A stretch of DNA of 17,821 nucleotides from JBMNNU01 sp050942695. GTDB taxonomy: Bacteria; Chloroflexota; UBA6077. Made by a program: the position numbers and the translations under genes. Below are positions 1 to 8,324 of this stretch, in pieces (position 1 is the stretch's first letter; the number at the start of each line of letters is the position of its first letter). Location of the stretch: contig JBMNNU010000031.1 in assembly GCA_050942695.1 (NCBI GenBank), positions 1 through 17,821 on the forward strand. Reading direction: 5' to 3'. A model generated the notes under the pieces. It saw only the letters and a list, made by a program, of their open reading frames with translations, searched no databases and was not told the origin of the DNA.

Positions 1-734
1 CCCGATCCAAGCGCTATCAAGGTTTGAATTGTGTGCCAGCCGGTATCTTGGGGATCCGTCCAGGGGTCCAGAAAAGCCCTGATTCGATCACTCCGATATC
101 CCGACGCTACAATCAGATTAATGAAACCGGCCACCCCTCCCGCCGCTGCCAAGATGAAGTGGAAAATGTTGGCGCCGGCAACAAAAAAAATACAGGCAGC
201 GGTAGCAACCACTATCACGGAGGTACCCATATCCGGCTGCGCCATAATCAGAGCAGTGACAACAGCCAGCACTAAGCTGAAAGGGATGAGTCCGGTAGTG
301 AATCTCCCCACCGCATCACCTTTCTTTGCGAGCCAATCGGACATGTAAATGATGACTGCCAGCTTTGCAAACTCGCTGGGTTGGATAGGAGGGATGGGTG
401 AGGGCATTCTCAGCCACCTTTGAGCGCCATAGTTGCCCACACCCAAACCAGGCACCAACACCAGGAGCATCGCGCCTACTACCGCCAGCATTATCAGCGT
501 GGATAACTTCTCCAACCTGTGGTAGTCTATGGCAGCCATTATCACCATGGCTATTACCCCCATGATCGCCCAAACTACCTGCTTGATTAAGAAGTAGGCG
601 CTATCGCCGAACTCCGATTGGGCCACCACAAAGCTGGCACTGTAGACCATCTCAAGACCAAGAACAAGCAATACGATGGTGACTAACAGCAGCGCCAGAT
701 CAGGTGTAGGCTTGGGTTGGGCTCGTGCGCTCAT
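1..734 (-). CDS. ftsW: FtsW, lipid II polymerase of the SEDS family (3' part beyond window)
   Basis: FtsW is the septal peptidoglycan glycosyltransferase that works with the class B PBP encoded upstream. I translated 244 codons from the ATG at 734 to the window edge. The N-terminus is short and cytoplasmic, followed by hydrophobic segments near residues 13-33, 50-68 and 79-97. SEDS hallmarks are visible: QPSEFAKLA (118-126), QPDMGTS (166-172) and R-x-x-RI-x-AFLDPW (about 214-225), followed by the G-x-H-x-x-Q-x-L-x-AL-x-S segment. This is roughly the first two thirds of a usual 360-400 residue protein. The start overlaps the murD stop as ATGA, so the two are probably translationally coupled; a G-run lies directly against the ATG and is a poor ribosome site. 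The closely related RodA is the alternative, but position after murD in a dcw cluster favours FtsW. Confidence 0.93.
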   Translation of the reverse strand, partial: MSARAQPKPTPDLALLLVTIVLLVLGLEMVYSASFVVAQSEFGDSAYFLIKQVVWAIMGVIAMVIMAAIDYHRLEKLSTLIMLAVVGAMLLVLVPGLGVGNYGAQRWLRMPSPIPPIQPSEFAKLAVIIYMSDWLAKKGDAVGRFTTGLIPFSLVLAVVTALIMAQPDMGTSVIVVATAACIFFVAGANIFHFILAAAGGVAGFINLIVASGYRSDRIRAFLDPWTDPQDTGWHTIQTLIALGS

Positions 735-2137
735 CCCCTGTTCACCCCAATATCTTTAAGCCTCAACTTCTGAACGGCTTCTCTGAATCGTTCCCCTCGC
801 TCCTCGAAATCGCTATACATATCGAAGCTGGTGCATCCGGGAGCTAACACCACCACATCCCCAGCAGCGGATGCAGCGTATGCAGCGGCCACAGCCTCGT
901 CCATGGAGTCTACGCGCTGGATCGGCGGCGACTGCTCGCCAGGCGCGTTTAGGATCGCCCGTTCTATCAATCCGGCTGCCTCTCCCATCAATACGACCGC
1001 TTTAACCCGCCGCCGGATCATCTCGCCCCATTCTTCCATCGGCAAGTGCTTGTCCCTACCCCCAGCAATCAGCACTATCGGCTCTTCGAAAGAACGAAGG
1101 CTGGCCATCGCGCGCTCAGGTGCAGTAGCGATAGAGTCATTGAAAAAGGTAACACCTTCGATTTCTCCAACCGGTTCGAGTCTGTGTGGAACGCCGGTAA
1201 AGCCAGCGATAGCTTCCTTCATCGCGTCTATCGACACCCCGACAGCCGATGCTAGCGCCGTGGCCGCCACGACGTTGTACAGATTGTGGCGACCCCGCAG
1301 CCGTACATCGCCGATCTCACACACGGTTTCGGTTTTCCCATCCCGGCAGAGCACTACCTGACTGTTATCCAGGAAGCTACCCTCCACCGCCTTCTCGAGG
1401 CTGAACCACAAGGTCTTGCCCGCGCCGTTGAGGCCTAAGGTAATTGGATCATCGGCGTTTAGTATGGCCCAGTCGCCTGATCCCTGATGGTTGATTATGT
1501 TGGCCTTCGCAGCGGCGTAGCTTTCCATATCCGGGTGGCGATCGAGGTGATTGGGCGTGATGTTAAGAATGGCGGCGACGTGGGGGCTAAACGGCAGCCG
1601 CTCCAGTTGAAAGCTGCTCATCTCCAACACTACCCACTCATCAGGGCCGATCTCGTCCACCTGCTCCAGAAGAGGCACGCCTATGTTTCCCCCAACGTAG
1701 ACAGATACCCCTCCTCTTCGCAGCATCTCCCCAGTTAAGGCTGTAGTGGTGGTTTTACCGCTGCTGCCAGTGATTCCAAGGATGCGCCCACGACACAACT
1801 CGAAAAACAGTTGCGTCTCACTACTGATAGGCACTCCACGTCGGCGCGCTTCCACCAACGGAGGCAGTTCCTGAGGAACACCCGGACTAACAAACAGCAC
1901 ATCCGACTCCAAAAAGGCTTCAACCGGATGGTCTCCAAGTATGAATCGAACCGGCAAGCCCTGCAGGGATGCCAAGGTCTTCTCTAACTTCGAGGCCGGG
2001 GCGCGGTCGTTGGCGGTCACTTCTGCCCCAACTCCTGTGAGGAACCTGACCAGGGACAGCCCTTCTCGAGCGAGTCCCACAACCGTTATCTTTTTTCCGG
2101 CAAACCTTTCGCGAGCTTTTTCGCTAGCTGCTTTCAT
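731..2137 (-). CDS. murD: UDP-N-acetylmuramoyl-L-alanine--D-glutamate ligase
   Basis: MurD adds D-glutamate to UDP-MurNAc-L-Ala with ATP in the cytoplasm. An N-terminal Rossmann-type UDP-binding part (KITVVGLAREGLS) leads to the ATP loop GSSGKTT (about residues 124-130), then GGNIGVP, LEMSSFQLE, NITPNHLDRH, GRHNLYN, NDSIATAP, AGGRDKHL and the C-terminal APGCTSFDMYSDFEERGE block. These are the expected Mur ligase central and C-terminal domains at normal length (468 aa). I chose the ATG at 2137, preceded by a GGTGG-type site; a TTG four codons upstream (2149) is also open. A TGA stop shared with the ftsW ATG couples it to the next gene. The 90 bases between the mraY stop and this start hold a palindrome, listed separately. 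Confidence 0.96.
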   Translation of the reverse strand: MKAASEKARERFAGKKITVVGLAREGLSLVRFLTGVGAEVTANDRAPASKLEKTLASLQGLPVRFILGDHPVEAFLESDVLFVSPGVPQELPPLVEARRRGVPISSETQLFFELCRGRILGITGSSGKTTTTALTGEMLRRGGVSVYVGGNIGVPLLEQVDEIGPDEWVVLEMSSFQLERLPFSPHVAAILNITPNHLDRHPDMESYAAAKANIINHQGSGDWAILNADDPITLGLNGAGKTLWFSLEKAVEGSFLDNSQVVLCRDGKTETVCEIGDVRLRGRHNLYNVVAATALASAVGVSIDAMKEAIAGFTGVPHRLEPVGEIEGVTFFNDSIATAPERAMASLRSFEEPIVLIAGGRDKHLPMEEWGEMIRRRVKAVVLMGEAAGLIERAILNAPGEQSPPIQRVDSMDEAVAAAYAASAAGDVVVLAPGCTSFDMYSDFEERGERFREAVQKLRLKDIGVNRG

Positions 2138-2157
2138 CGCACCACCCAATTCAAGGA

Positions 2158-2220
2158 ACCCTCACCCCGTGACGCTGCGCGCGCTCGCGTCACGCATCTT
2201 CCACTGCGGTGGGAGAGGGG
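2158..2220. repeat. Palindromic intergenic element between mraY and murD
   Basis: The core is GTGACGC (2169-2175) facing GCGTCAC (2187-2193) around a GC-only loop. Outer flanks CCCTCACCCC and GGTGGGAGAGGGG form an imperfect second inverted repeat. The flanks resemble the ends of the palindromic element at 16689-16782, so both may belong to one dispersed family. In the mRNA it would fold as a strong hairpin about 30-65 bases upstream of the murD start. There is no T-run, so it is not a classical terminator. Confidence 0.6.
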
Positions 2221-2227
2221 ATTATTT

Positions 2228-3184
2228 CTAAATTAACGCCAACGCAATGCCCGTCATCCCGGCGAGCATGGAGATCAGCCAGAATCTCTGGGTTATCTGA
2301 GTTTCCGACCACCCCAATAATTCGAAATGATGGTGTATGGGAGCCATCTTAAATAGCCTTCGCCCTTTAGTTGCCTTGAAAAAAGCGACCTGGAATGCAA
2401 CCGACAGGGCCTCCACGACGAACACGATCCCGATGATAGGCAGTAGCAGCACGTGGCCTGTCATCAAAGCCACAACTGCCAGGGTCGCCCCAAGGGTGAG
2501 CGAACCTGTATCTCCCATGAACACCTGAGCCGGGTGGGCGTTATACCACAGAAATGCCAGCGTGGCTCCTACCATCGTGAAACAGAATGTGACCAGGTAG
2601 GCCTGGTGCTGCAGGTACGCAATGATTCCGTAGCAGGCGAAGGCAACCGCGGCTGTTCCCCCGGCAAGGCCGTCGAGCCCATCTGTAAGATTGACGGCGT
2701 GTGCCGATCCGGCCACAGCCAGAGCAGCCACGAGGAGGAACAGTATCCCCACCTTGAACTCTCCTAACACTGGAAAGTACAGCGACTCCATCCCGAGCAT
2801 CTGGTATAGAACCCAACCGGCCACCAATCCGACCGCTCCGATCAGAGCGAACTTGACCCGAACGGAGAGACCATGCCCATTGCCGCCAACCAGATTCATC
2901 ATATCGTCTACTGCCCCAATGGCGGCGCAACTTGCAAGGACGGCGAGCGGAAGTAGAATGGAATACTTGTCAATCAAGTTGGCCACAGCAGTGATCGCTA
3001 CGGCCGGAACGATTATCAAAATCCCACCCATTGTGGGGGTTCCCATCTTGACGATATGAGAGCTCGGACCCTCCACCCGTATCTGCTTGCCGATACGGTA
3101 CTTTTTTAACAGTTGGATCAGGGGGCCGCCCCAAATAACGGTCATCAAAAAGGTCAGGGTGCCAACGGCTAATGCGTAGGACAT
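2228..3184 (-). CDS. mraY: Phospho-N-acetylmuramoyl-pentapeptide-transferase (lipid I synthase)
   Basis: MraY moves phospho-MurNAc-pentapeptide from UDP to undecaprenyl phosphate, making lipid I at the inner face of the membrane. The 318 residues are largely hydrophobic with about ten membrane segments. Family motifs are present: GTPTMGG (48-54), the catalytic DD pair at 93-94, NLTDGLDGLAGG (165-176), NAHPAQVFMGDTGS (215-228, with the third aspartate) and APIHHHFE (281-288). The residue after the DD-x-x pair is N where many homologues have K. Length is a little below the usual 320-360. The ATG at 3184 lies inside the 3' end of murF (16-base overlap) with GAGG about 7 bases upstream, which fits coupled translation. 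Confidence 0.97.
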   Translation of the reverse strand: MSYALAVGTLTFLMTVIWGGPLIQLLKKYRIGKQIRVEGPSSHIVKMGTPTMGGILIIVPAVAITAVANLIDKYSILLPLAVLASCAAIGAVDDMMNLVGGNGHGLSVRVKFALIGAVGLVAGWVLYQMLGMESLYFPVLGEFKVGILFLLVAALAVAGSAHAVNLTDGLDGLAGGTAAVAFACYGIIAYLQHQAYLVTFCFTMVGATLAFLWYNAHPAQVFMGDTGSLTLGATLAVVALMTGHVLLLPIIGIVFVVEALSVAFQVAFFKATKGRRLFKMAPIHHHFELLGWSETQITQRFWLISMLAGMTGIALALI

Positions 3185-4557
3185 CGGATCGCCTCAACTA
3201 TCTCCTCCATCCGCATGCCCCTGGAGCCTTTCACCAACACGCAATCCCCTGGACGGAGGTTCGCTTTAAGCTGTTGTATCGCCTCTTCATTGCTCTTAGC
3301 AATAAAGACGCTTTGTTCGTCTTTACCGGTAGACAGAGCCTCACGGCCAATGATTTCGCCAAGGTCACCGACCACAACCAGAAGATCGACAACATCGACC
3401 GCCCGCCTCCCGACCATTCGGTGCCCTTCTTCCGTAAAGCTCCCCAACTCCCTCATATCGCCGAGAACAGCGACCTTGCGTCCCTCCAGCTCAGACAGCA
3501 GATTTAACGCAGCGAGAGTGGATGCTGGGCTTGCGTTGTAGCTATCATCGATAATGGTCGATCCGTTTATTCCTACCGCTACGATCAACCTCAGGGCGCT
3601 GGACACTTCGTGCAGCCCGGCGGCTATCTCCTCCAGATTCATGCCCTGGTGATATGCAACCGCCGCGGCAGCCAGCGCCGCATGGACGCTGTGCAAACCA
3701 AGGAGCGGCATCCTGACGTGGACCCATTCGTCTCCCCGCCGGAGGTCGAATTGGATGCCCTGCAATCCACGGCTGTGTACGGCATCCGCCCAAAATTCCG
3801 CCTCGGGAGAAAGGCCATAATAAGCCACCTTGGCTCTGGTCTTCGAAGCCATAGCCCTTACTCGAGAGTCGTCGTAGTTGAGAATCGCCAGGCCGTCCTC
3901 CGGTAGCTCTTCCACCAGCTCTGCCTTTGCCGCGGCAATTCTCTCTATAGTGCCAAGCCGCTCCAGATGGGTAGGCCCTACGTTGGTCACAACCCCCACA
4001 TTAGGGCATGCCAGTTGTGAGAGAGCTCTGATCTCTCCCTGGGCGTACATCCCCATCTCCAGAACTAGCAACTGGTGGCGTGGTTGCGCCTTCAGCAGCG
4101 TTAGGGGCACCCCAGTCTCGGTGTTCAGGTTTCCCTCGCTCTTCAGCACCTCGAAACGCTGGCTCAATACACTGGCAATCACCTCTTTGGTGGTGGTTTT
4201 TCCAACGCTTCCGGTGACTCCGATGACCTTTATACCCAGCTCTTTCCGCCACCAATGGGCTAGCCGCTGGAAAGCAGCCATCGTATCTTCCACCAGGATC
4301 AACGGTGGGGGCTGCTTCCCTGCCAACAACGTACTGTTGTCAGGCGTCCTTTCCACTAGGGCCGCGCGGGCGCCTCTAACGAAAGCGTCTAAGAGAAACT
4401 CATGTCCATCATGTTTTTGGCCTTTGAGCGCTACGAATAACGCACCCGGCGTAATCTGCCGGGAGTCAATCGTCACCACGGTAATTGGTTGATCGTCCGC
4501 AGGCTCTCCGATGATGTGACCACCTACTGCCTGTGCTACTGCCTGAATGGTCAACAT
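3169..4557 (-). CDS. murF: UDP-N-acetylmuramoyl-tripeptide--D-alanyl-D-alanine ligase
   Basis: MurF adds D-Ala-D-Ala to the UDP-MurNAc-tripeptide, completing the cytoplasmic pentapeptide precursor that MraY uses. The 462 residues show the N-terminal substrate domain (DSRQITPGALFVALKG), the ATP loop GSVGKTT (116-122), NTETGVPLTLL, LEMGMYAQGEI, TNVGPTHLERLG with the following A-K-A-E-L segment, and in the C-terminal domain DDSYNASPASTLAAL and LGDMRELG. The DDSYNA-P block separates MurF from MurE and MurD. AAGGA about 7 bases before the ATG at 4557 supports the start. It follows ftsI after only 37 bases, where murE normally stands, and overlaps mraY. Confidence 0.97.
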   Translation of the reverse strand: MLTIQAVAQAVGGHIIGEPADDQPITVVTIDSRQITPGALFVALKGQKHDGHEFLLDAFVRGARAALVERTPDNSTLLAGKQPPPLILVEDTMAAFQRLAHWWRKELGIKVIGVTGSVGKTTTKEVIASVLSQRFEVLKSEGNLNTETGVPLTLLKAQPRHQLLVLEMGMYAQGEIRALSQLACPNVGVVTNVGPTHLERLGTIERIAAAKAELVEELPEDGLAILNYDDSRVRAMASKTRAKVAYYGLSPEAEFWADAVHSRGLQGIQFDLRRGDEWVHVRMPLLGLHSVHAALAAAAVAYHQGMNLEEIAAGLHEVSSALRLIVAVGINGSTIIDDSYNASPASTLAALNLLSELEGRKVAVLGDMRELGSFTEEGHRMVGRRAVDVVDLLVVVGDLGEIIGREALSTGKDEQSVFIAKSNEEAIQQLKANLRPGDCVLVKGSRGMRMEEIVEAIRCPTH

Positions 4558-4594
4558 ATTCTGGTCCTTCCGCGCTAACGCAAAATAAACCGCA

Positions 4595-6337
4595 TCACCG
4601 CCTCTGTGAGGCTGGTGTGGGTGTAGCTTTTCTCGGTATAGGTTCAGTTGGAGGAATCTTCAAATAGGCGAACAGTTGCTCCGCAATCTTCTTAAATACG
4701 GGTGACGCTACCTGCCCGCCGTACTTTTTCTCCGGACCGTCGATGCGAACCAGCATCACAAAAGCTGGATCGTAGGCCGGCGCAAACCCGATCTGCGACG
4801 CATAGGTGACGTTGGTGTTGTACACCCCGTTCATCGGGATATCCGCAGTACCCGTCTTCCCCGCGATCTTGTATCCGGGGACAACTGACAATTTGAGAGA
4901 GTTGTCCTCTACCACGTGCACCATCATGTCGGTAAGGGTCTTCGCCGTTTCGGATGATATCACCCTTTTCACCTGGACCGGGGGTATCTCTCGCAGCGAA
5001 TCCCCCTGTCGATATCCTTTCACCACCATCGGCTTAACGAGAACCCCATCGTTTGCAATGGCTGCCACCGCGGTTATCATCTGGATAGGCGTCACCGCTA
5101 TTCCCTGTCCGTAGGAGTTGGTCGCCAGGTCTATCCTGGTCCAGTTATCCTCTTTCGGGGTTCGCATACGCCCCGGCGACTCTCCCAACACATCGATACC
5201 CGTATTCTTTCCAAAGCCAAAGTCGTCGAAGTAGCGATACAACCGTTCGGGGCCAAGCAAGTTCGCAACGTACGCCGCGCCGATATTGCAGGAGTTGATC
5301 AACACCTCGGTCATGGTTTCGGTGCCGTGAGCGCTAAAATCCCAGTTTCGAATTCGCACGCCATCGATGACCGTCACCCCCTCATCGACGAATGTTGTAT
5401 GGGGGTTTACAAGTTTCTCCTCCAAGCCCGCAGCCATGGTAATCACCTTCATCACCGATCCGGGCTCATACATATCGGTAACGGTCGTTGGCCGGTAGAG
5501 ATCCTGCCGATTTGGGTCGTAGATCTGCTCTGCCGTCAGATCGTAGGTAGGCTCACTGGCTATAGCCAAGATGCTCCCGGTTTTCGGCTCCATGACTATG
5601 ACAACACCGCCGTAGCCTTTGTTCTCTTTTACGGCCGCCGCCAACTCCTTCTCAACCATCCTCTGGATATATCGATCGATGGTGAGGATTGCATCCGACC
5701 CATGCCTGGGCGGAACTAGTACCCTGCGGCCGATTGCGATCTGCCCCCCTTCGGTGTCCCTCTCGGCATCCAACAGGCCAGGCTCTCCGCCCAACTCCTT
5801 TTCGAGGCTGAGTTCGAGGCCTGCGAGTCCTTTGAAATCTTTACCGACGAATCCAAGGAGTTGGGCCATGATACTCCCCTCCGGATAGCTCCTGAAAGGT
5901 TCTCGCTGGAGGGAAATCCCCGGCAGGTTGAGGTTGGCAATTTTCGTGCTAACTTCCGTCGGCAGCCTCGACTTTAACAGCACGTTCTCATCGGAGTCGC
6001 TTTGCAGTTTAGCTAATAGCTGATCCCTGGGTTCACCGATTAACTGGGACAACGCATCGGCTACCGAGGCCGCGTCCTCCACCTTATCGGGCTGAGCGTA
6101 CAGGTTGTCGTACATGACTGTTATCGCCAATGGATTGCCGTTTCTATCCAGAATGTCTCCCCGGCGGGGAACTATAGTCTGTTGGAAACGGTGCTCCTCG
6201 CTCGCCAACTGGCGAAAATACTGATACTCAACAATCTGGAGGCAGTAGGTCCGATAAAGCAAAAAAATCGCACACGCGGCAAAAACCGTGCAGAGCGACA
6301 TCAACCGCCACCGTTGATCTCGTATCCCCCTAGACAT
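4595..6337 (-). CDS. ftsI: Class B penicillin-binding protein, FtsI/PBP2 type
   Basis: This is the DD-transpeptidase that crosslinks septal peptidoglycan as partner of FtsW. The 580 residues have a short cytoplasmic tail, one membrane anchor (about 13-31), a dimerisation/pedestal domain starting at PRRGDILDRNG (58-67), and a C-terminal transpeptidase domain. The penicillin-binding motifs are intact: S-x-x-K as EPGSVMK (Ser294, Lys297), S-x-N as SCN (349-351) and KTGTA (494-498). No PASTA domain is visible; the tail is short, proline-rich and basic. The ATG at 6337 is three bases after the ftsL-like stop, so both are cotranscribed. It could be called pbpB; gene order fixes the divisome role better than sequence alone. 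Confidence 0.95.
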   Translation of the reverse strand: MSRGIRDQRWRLMSLCTVFAACAIFLLYRTYCLQIVEYQYFRQLASEEHRFQQTIVPRRGDILDRNGNPLAITVMYDNLYAQPDKVEDAASVADALSQLIGEPRDQLLAKLQSDSDENVLLKSRLPTEVSTKIANLNLPGISLQREPFRSYPEGSIMAQLLGFVGKDFKGLAGLELSLEKELGGEPGLLDAERDTEGGQIAIGRRVLVPPRHGSDAILTIDRYIQRMVEKELAAAVKENKGYGGVVIVMEPKTGSILAIASEPTYDLTAEQIYDPNRQDLYRPTTVTDMYEPGSVMKVITMAAGLEEKLVNPHTTFVDEGVTVIDGVRIRNWDFSAHGTETMTEVLINSCNIGAAYVANLLGPERLYRYFDDFGFGKNTGIDVLGESPGRMRTPKEDNWTRIDLATNSYGQGIAVTPIQMITAVAAIANDGVLVKPMVVKGYRQGDSLREIPPVQVKRVISSETAKTLTDMMVHVVEDNSLKLSVVPGYKIAGKTGTADIPMNGVYNTNVTYASQIGFAPAYDPAFVMLVRIDGPEKKYGGQVASPVFKKIAEQLFAYLKIPPTEPIPRKATPTPASQRR

Positions 6338-6340
6338 ACC

Positions 6341-6829
6341 CTATCTCTGCTGTCGTGGCGCCAAGGCTGAGGCGAGCGCTTGCTGGACTACCATCAGCGG
6401 ATTTTTTTCTTCCGGTGGCGCAGGCTTCTCCAGGTCAGGGACGTCGCGAACATCCCCGCGACTGCTGGGGCTTGCGCGCATCGCCAACACTTCGTTCGAC
6501 GGTTGCAGGTACACGGTTTCATTTGGCCGCACCATACCCAATCGGTTGATAGCTTCTTCCTCTATCGCCGTCAACGATTTAGCCTTCGCCACTTCCAGGG
6601 CTAATTGCTCGTTTCGCACCTTCCAGTTGGCTTCCTCCACCTGCAGCTCCTGGATGTTGTATCCGGTGCTCGTTACTTCACTCGTTTGTACCAGATGGAA
6701 AAGGCATACTATGCCCATGAGGATGCTGACCAACGGTAACCATGTGAGTAGCATCGAGGAGTCAAGCCCAGAACGCGCCGCAGCCTTTCGACGCGATAAG
6801 GCAATAAATTGTGTAGTGAACTGTGCCAT
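6341..6829 (-). CDS. ftsL: FtsL/DivIC-like single-pass cell-division protein
   Basis: A 162-residue protein with a basic N-terminus (SRRKAAARS), one membrane segment near residues 27-47, and a predicted coiled coil (about 55-92, rich in Q, E, N and L) ending in INRLGMVRP, the short motif typical of FtsL and DivIC proteins after the coil. The remaining 60 residues are Pro-, Glu- and Ser-rich and probably disordered. FtsL-type proteins link FtsB and FtsQ to FtsW/FtsI at the septum. The ATG at 6829 is preferred because GGGAG sits 6 bases before it; a TTG two codons earlier overlaps the rsmH stop. Family assignment rests on topology and position between rsmH and ftsI, since this family diverges fast. 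Confidence 0.85.
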   Translation of the reverse strand: MAQFTTQFIALSRRKAAARSGLDSSMLLTWLPLVSILMGIVCLFHLVQTSEVTSTGYNIQELQVEEANWKVRNEQLALEVAKAKSLTAIEEEAINRLGMVRPNETVYLQPSNEVLAMRASPSSRGDVRDVPDLEKPAPPEEKNPLMVVQQALASALAPRQQR

Positions 6830-6831
6830 GG

Positions 6832-7788
6832 TCAACTCCCTATGATCTTCTCTGCCACCCGAAGCTTGGCGCTCCGAGCTCTGGGGTTCCGCTGTATCTC
6901 CTCAAAAGCTGGAGTCTGCGGCTTCTTATTAACCAACCTCAAGGATGGCTTTTTCCCACAAACGCAAACTGGTAGGCCGGGTGGGCAGATGCATTCGGAG
7001 GCTTCATGCCGCATGAACTCCTTGACGATTCTGTCCTCCAGCGAGTGGAAGGCAATCACAGCCAATCGCCCTCCCTTGGCCAGGATCTCCAGCGCCTGCG
7101 GAAGGGCTTCTCGTAGGCTTTCCAACTCCTGATTGACCGCGATTCTTAGGGCTTGAAAGGTTTTGGTAGCCGGGTTGATGCCCTCCCGCCGCGGCCCAAC
7201 GGCCTTCGATACGATATCCACCAACTGACCAGTAGTCTCAATTCTCTCTGTAGATCGACGTCGAACGATAGCCCGTGCGATCCTGGCAGCAGCCCTCTCT
7301 TCACCGAATTCGTAGAGTATCTTTCTCAACTCAGCCTCGCTGGCGCCGTTCACTATGTCCGCGGCTGTAACCGATTGCCGCGGATCGAAGCGCATATCCA
7401 ATGGAGAATCGGTTCGGAAGGAGAAGCCTCGAGCGGACCTGTCCAACTGCATAGACGAAATGCCGAGGTCGAGCAATACACCATCGGCCGGTACGAAACC
7501 TTTTTCTCTCGCTACCTCCGCCAGATGTCGGAAATTCACGTTTACAAGCTCCACCCGATCCCCAAAACGAGCCAGCTTCTCTTTGGCTATGGCCAGCGCA
7601 TCCGGGTCGGCGTCCAATCCCAACAGTTTCGCGTTCGGGCCGGCAGCTTCCAAGATCCCGGCAGCGTGCCCGCCCGCGCCCGTCGTGCCATCTACGTACC
7701 GCCCTCCGTCCCTGGGTTTCAGCGCTTCGATCACCTCGCGGAACATGACTGGGACGTGGCTGCCGCCATCTTCGTTTTGGGCTATCAC
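6832..7788 (-). CDS. rsmH: 16S rRNA (cytosine1402-N4)-methyltransferase
   Basis: RsmH (MraW) methylates N4 of C1402 in the decoding centre of 16S rRNA, using S-adenosylmethionine. The 318 residues begin HVPVMFREVIEAL and contain the SAM loop DGTTGAGGHA (about 34-43), DADPDALAIA, DGVLLDLGISSMQLD, RGFSFRTDSPLDMR, the F-Q-A-L-R-I-x-V-N-E/Q-L block and AFHSLEDRIVK near the end. A C-terminal cysteine cluster (CICPPGLPVCVCG) is also common in this family. The start is GTG at 7788, with AGGGGG five bases upstream. Two bases separate its stop from the preferred ftsL start. Its leader can fold over the ribosome site (see 7792-7848). Confidence 0.97.
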   Translation of the reverse strand: MIAQNEDGGSHVPVMFREVIEALKPRDGGRYVDGTTGAGGHAAGILEAAGPNAKLLGLDADPDALAIAKEKLARFGDRVELVNVNFRHLAEVAREKGFVPADGVLLDLGISSMQLDRSARGFSFRTDSPLDMRFDPRQSVTAADIVNGASEAELRKILYEFGEERAAARIARAIVRRRSTERIETTGQLVDIVSKAVGPRREGINPATKTFQALRIAVNQELESLREALPQALEILAKGGRLAVIAFHSLEDRIVKEFMRHEASECICPPGLPVCVCGKKPSLRLVNKKPQTPAFEEIQRNPRARSAKLRVAEKIIGS

Positions 7789-7791
7789 CTG

Positions 7792-7848
7792 TGCCCCCTA
7801 TCGTTGATCCCTGATAGCGTGACAGGCTGCCAGCGCTGCCAGGGGGCA
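7792..7848 (-). promoter_or_regulatory. Structured leader that may hide the rsmH ribosome binding site
   Basis: Between the mraZ stop and the rsmH GTG, the 8-base word TGCCCCCT and its exact complement AGGGGGCA stand 41 bases apart (plus-strand 7792-7799 and 7841-7848). In the mRNA the downstream arm contains the rsmH Shine-Dalgarno sequence. A smaller hairpin, CTATC against GATAG (7798-7802 and 7813-7817), shares bases with the downstream mRNA arm, so the two folds exclude each other in part. The complementarity is visible; regulatory use is inference. Confidence 0.4.
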
Positions 7849-7852
7849 TGTA

Positions 7853-8290
7853 CTACCCCTCGCCCCAGACGGGCGCCAAATGCTCCGCCAGCGTGGAGCT
7901 CTGCTCCTCCGCCAACGCCACCTCGGCTTCCCACCGCTCCCGGCTCCAGATCTCAATGTTTGTGTTCGCGCCCACAACCACCGCGTCGCCACCGAGGCCG
8001 GCGTATTCCCTCAGATACTGGGGAAGTATGATCCTTCCCATCTTGTCCATCTTGGTGTCCACAGCCCCAGAGAAGAAGTGCCTCGTAATCCGCCGAGCGT
8101 TTTCCTGAACGATTGGGAGCTTGGACATACGCTGTGCCAGCTCCTGCCACCTATCTAAAGTCCAGACGTAGAGACAGCGATCGATACCGCGAGTAACTAC
8201 CAGACCTTCCGCTAGAGACGGCCTGAATTTGGCAGGAATCGCGAGTCTCCCTTTTTCGTCGACGGTGTGCTGAAACTCTCCGAGGAACAC
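7853..8290 (-). CDS. mraZ: MraZ, transcriptional regulator of the dcw cluster
   Basis: MraZ is a DNA-binding protein of the SpoVT/AbrB fold that forms rings and represses its own promoter through short direct repeats. The 145 residues contain two copies of the family signature D-x-x-G-R: DEKGRLAIPAKFR near residues 11-23 and DKMGRIILPQYLR near 82-94. The N-terminus FLGEFQHTVDEKGRL is classical. The GTG start at 8290 is set by this conserved N-terminus; the upstream ribosome site is only a weak GGGG. It is the first gene of the cluster, with a near-consensus promoter and repeat operator directly upstream, and 64 bases before rsmH. Confidence 0.97.
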   Translation of the reverse strand: MFLGEFQHTVDEKGRLAIPAKFRPSLAEGLVVTRGIDRCLYVWTLDRWQELAQRMSKLPIVQENARRITRHFFSGAVDTKMDKMGRIILPQYLREYAGLGGDAVVVGANTNIEIWSRERWEAEVALAEEQSSTLAEHLAPVWGEG

Positions 8291-8324
8291 CAGAAACCCC
8301 GCAAGGCTGGTGGATCAGGGGCGA

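Noticed and set aside
3878..4492. 204-codon plus-strand frame opposite murF
   Set aside because: Antisense to conserved MurF motifs with Ser/Pro/Arg-rich composition typical of shadow frames; no ribosome site of note.
7153..8031. 292-codon plus-strand open frame opposite rsmH and mraZ
   Set aside because: It lies antisense to two strongly conserved genes, has no recognisable domain and reads as typical shadow sequence.
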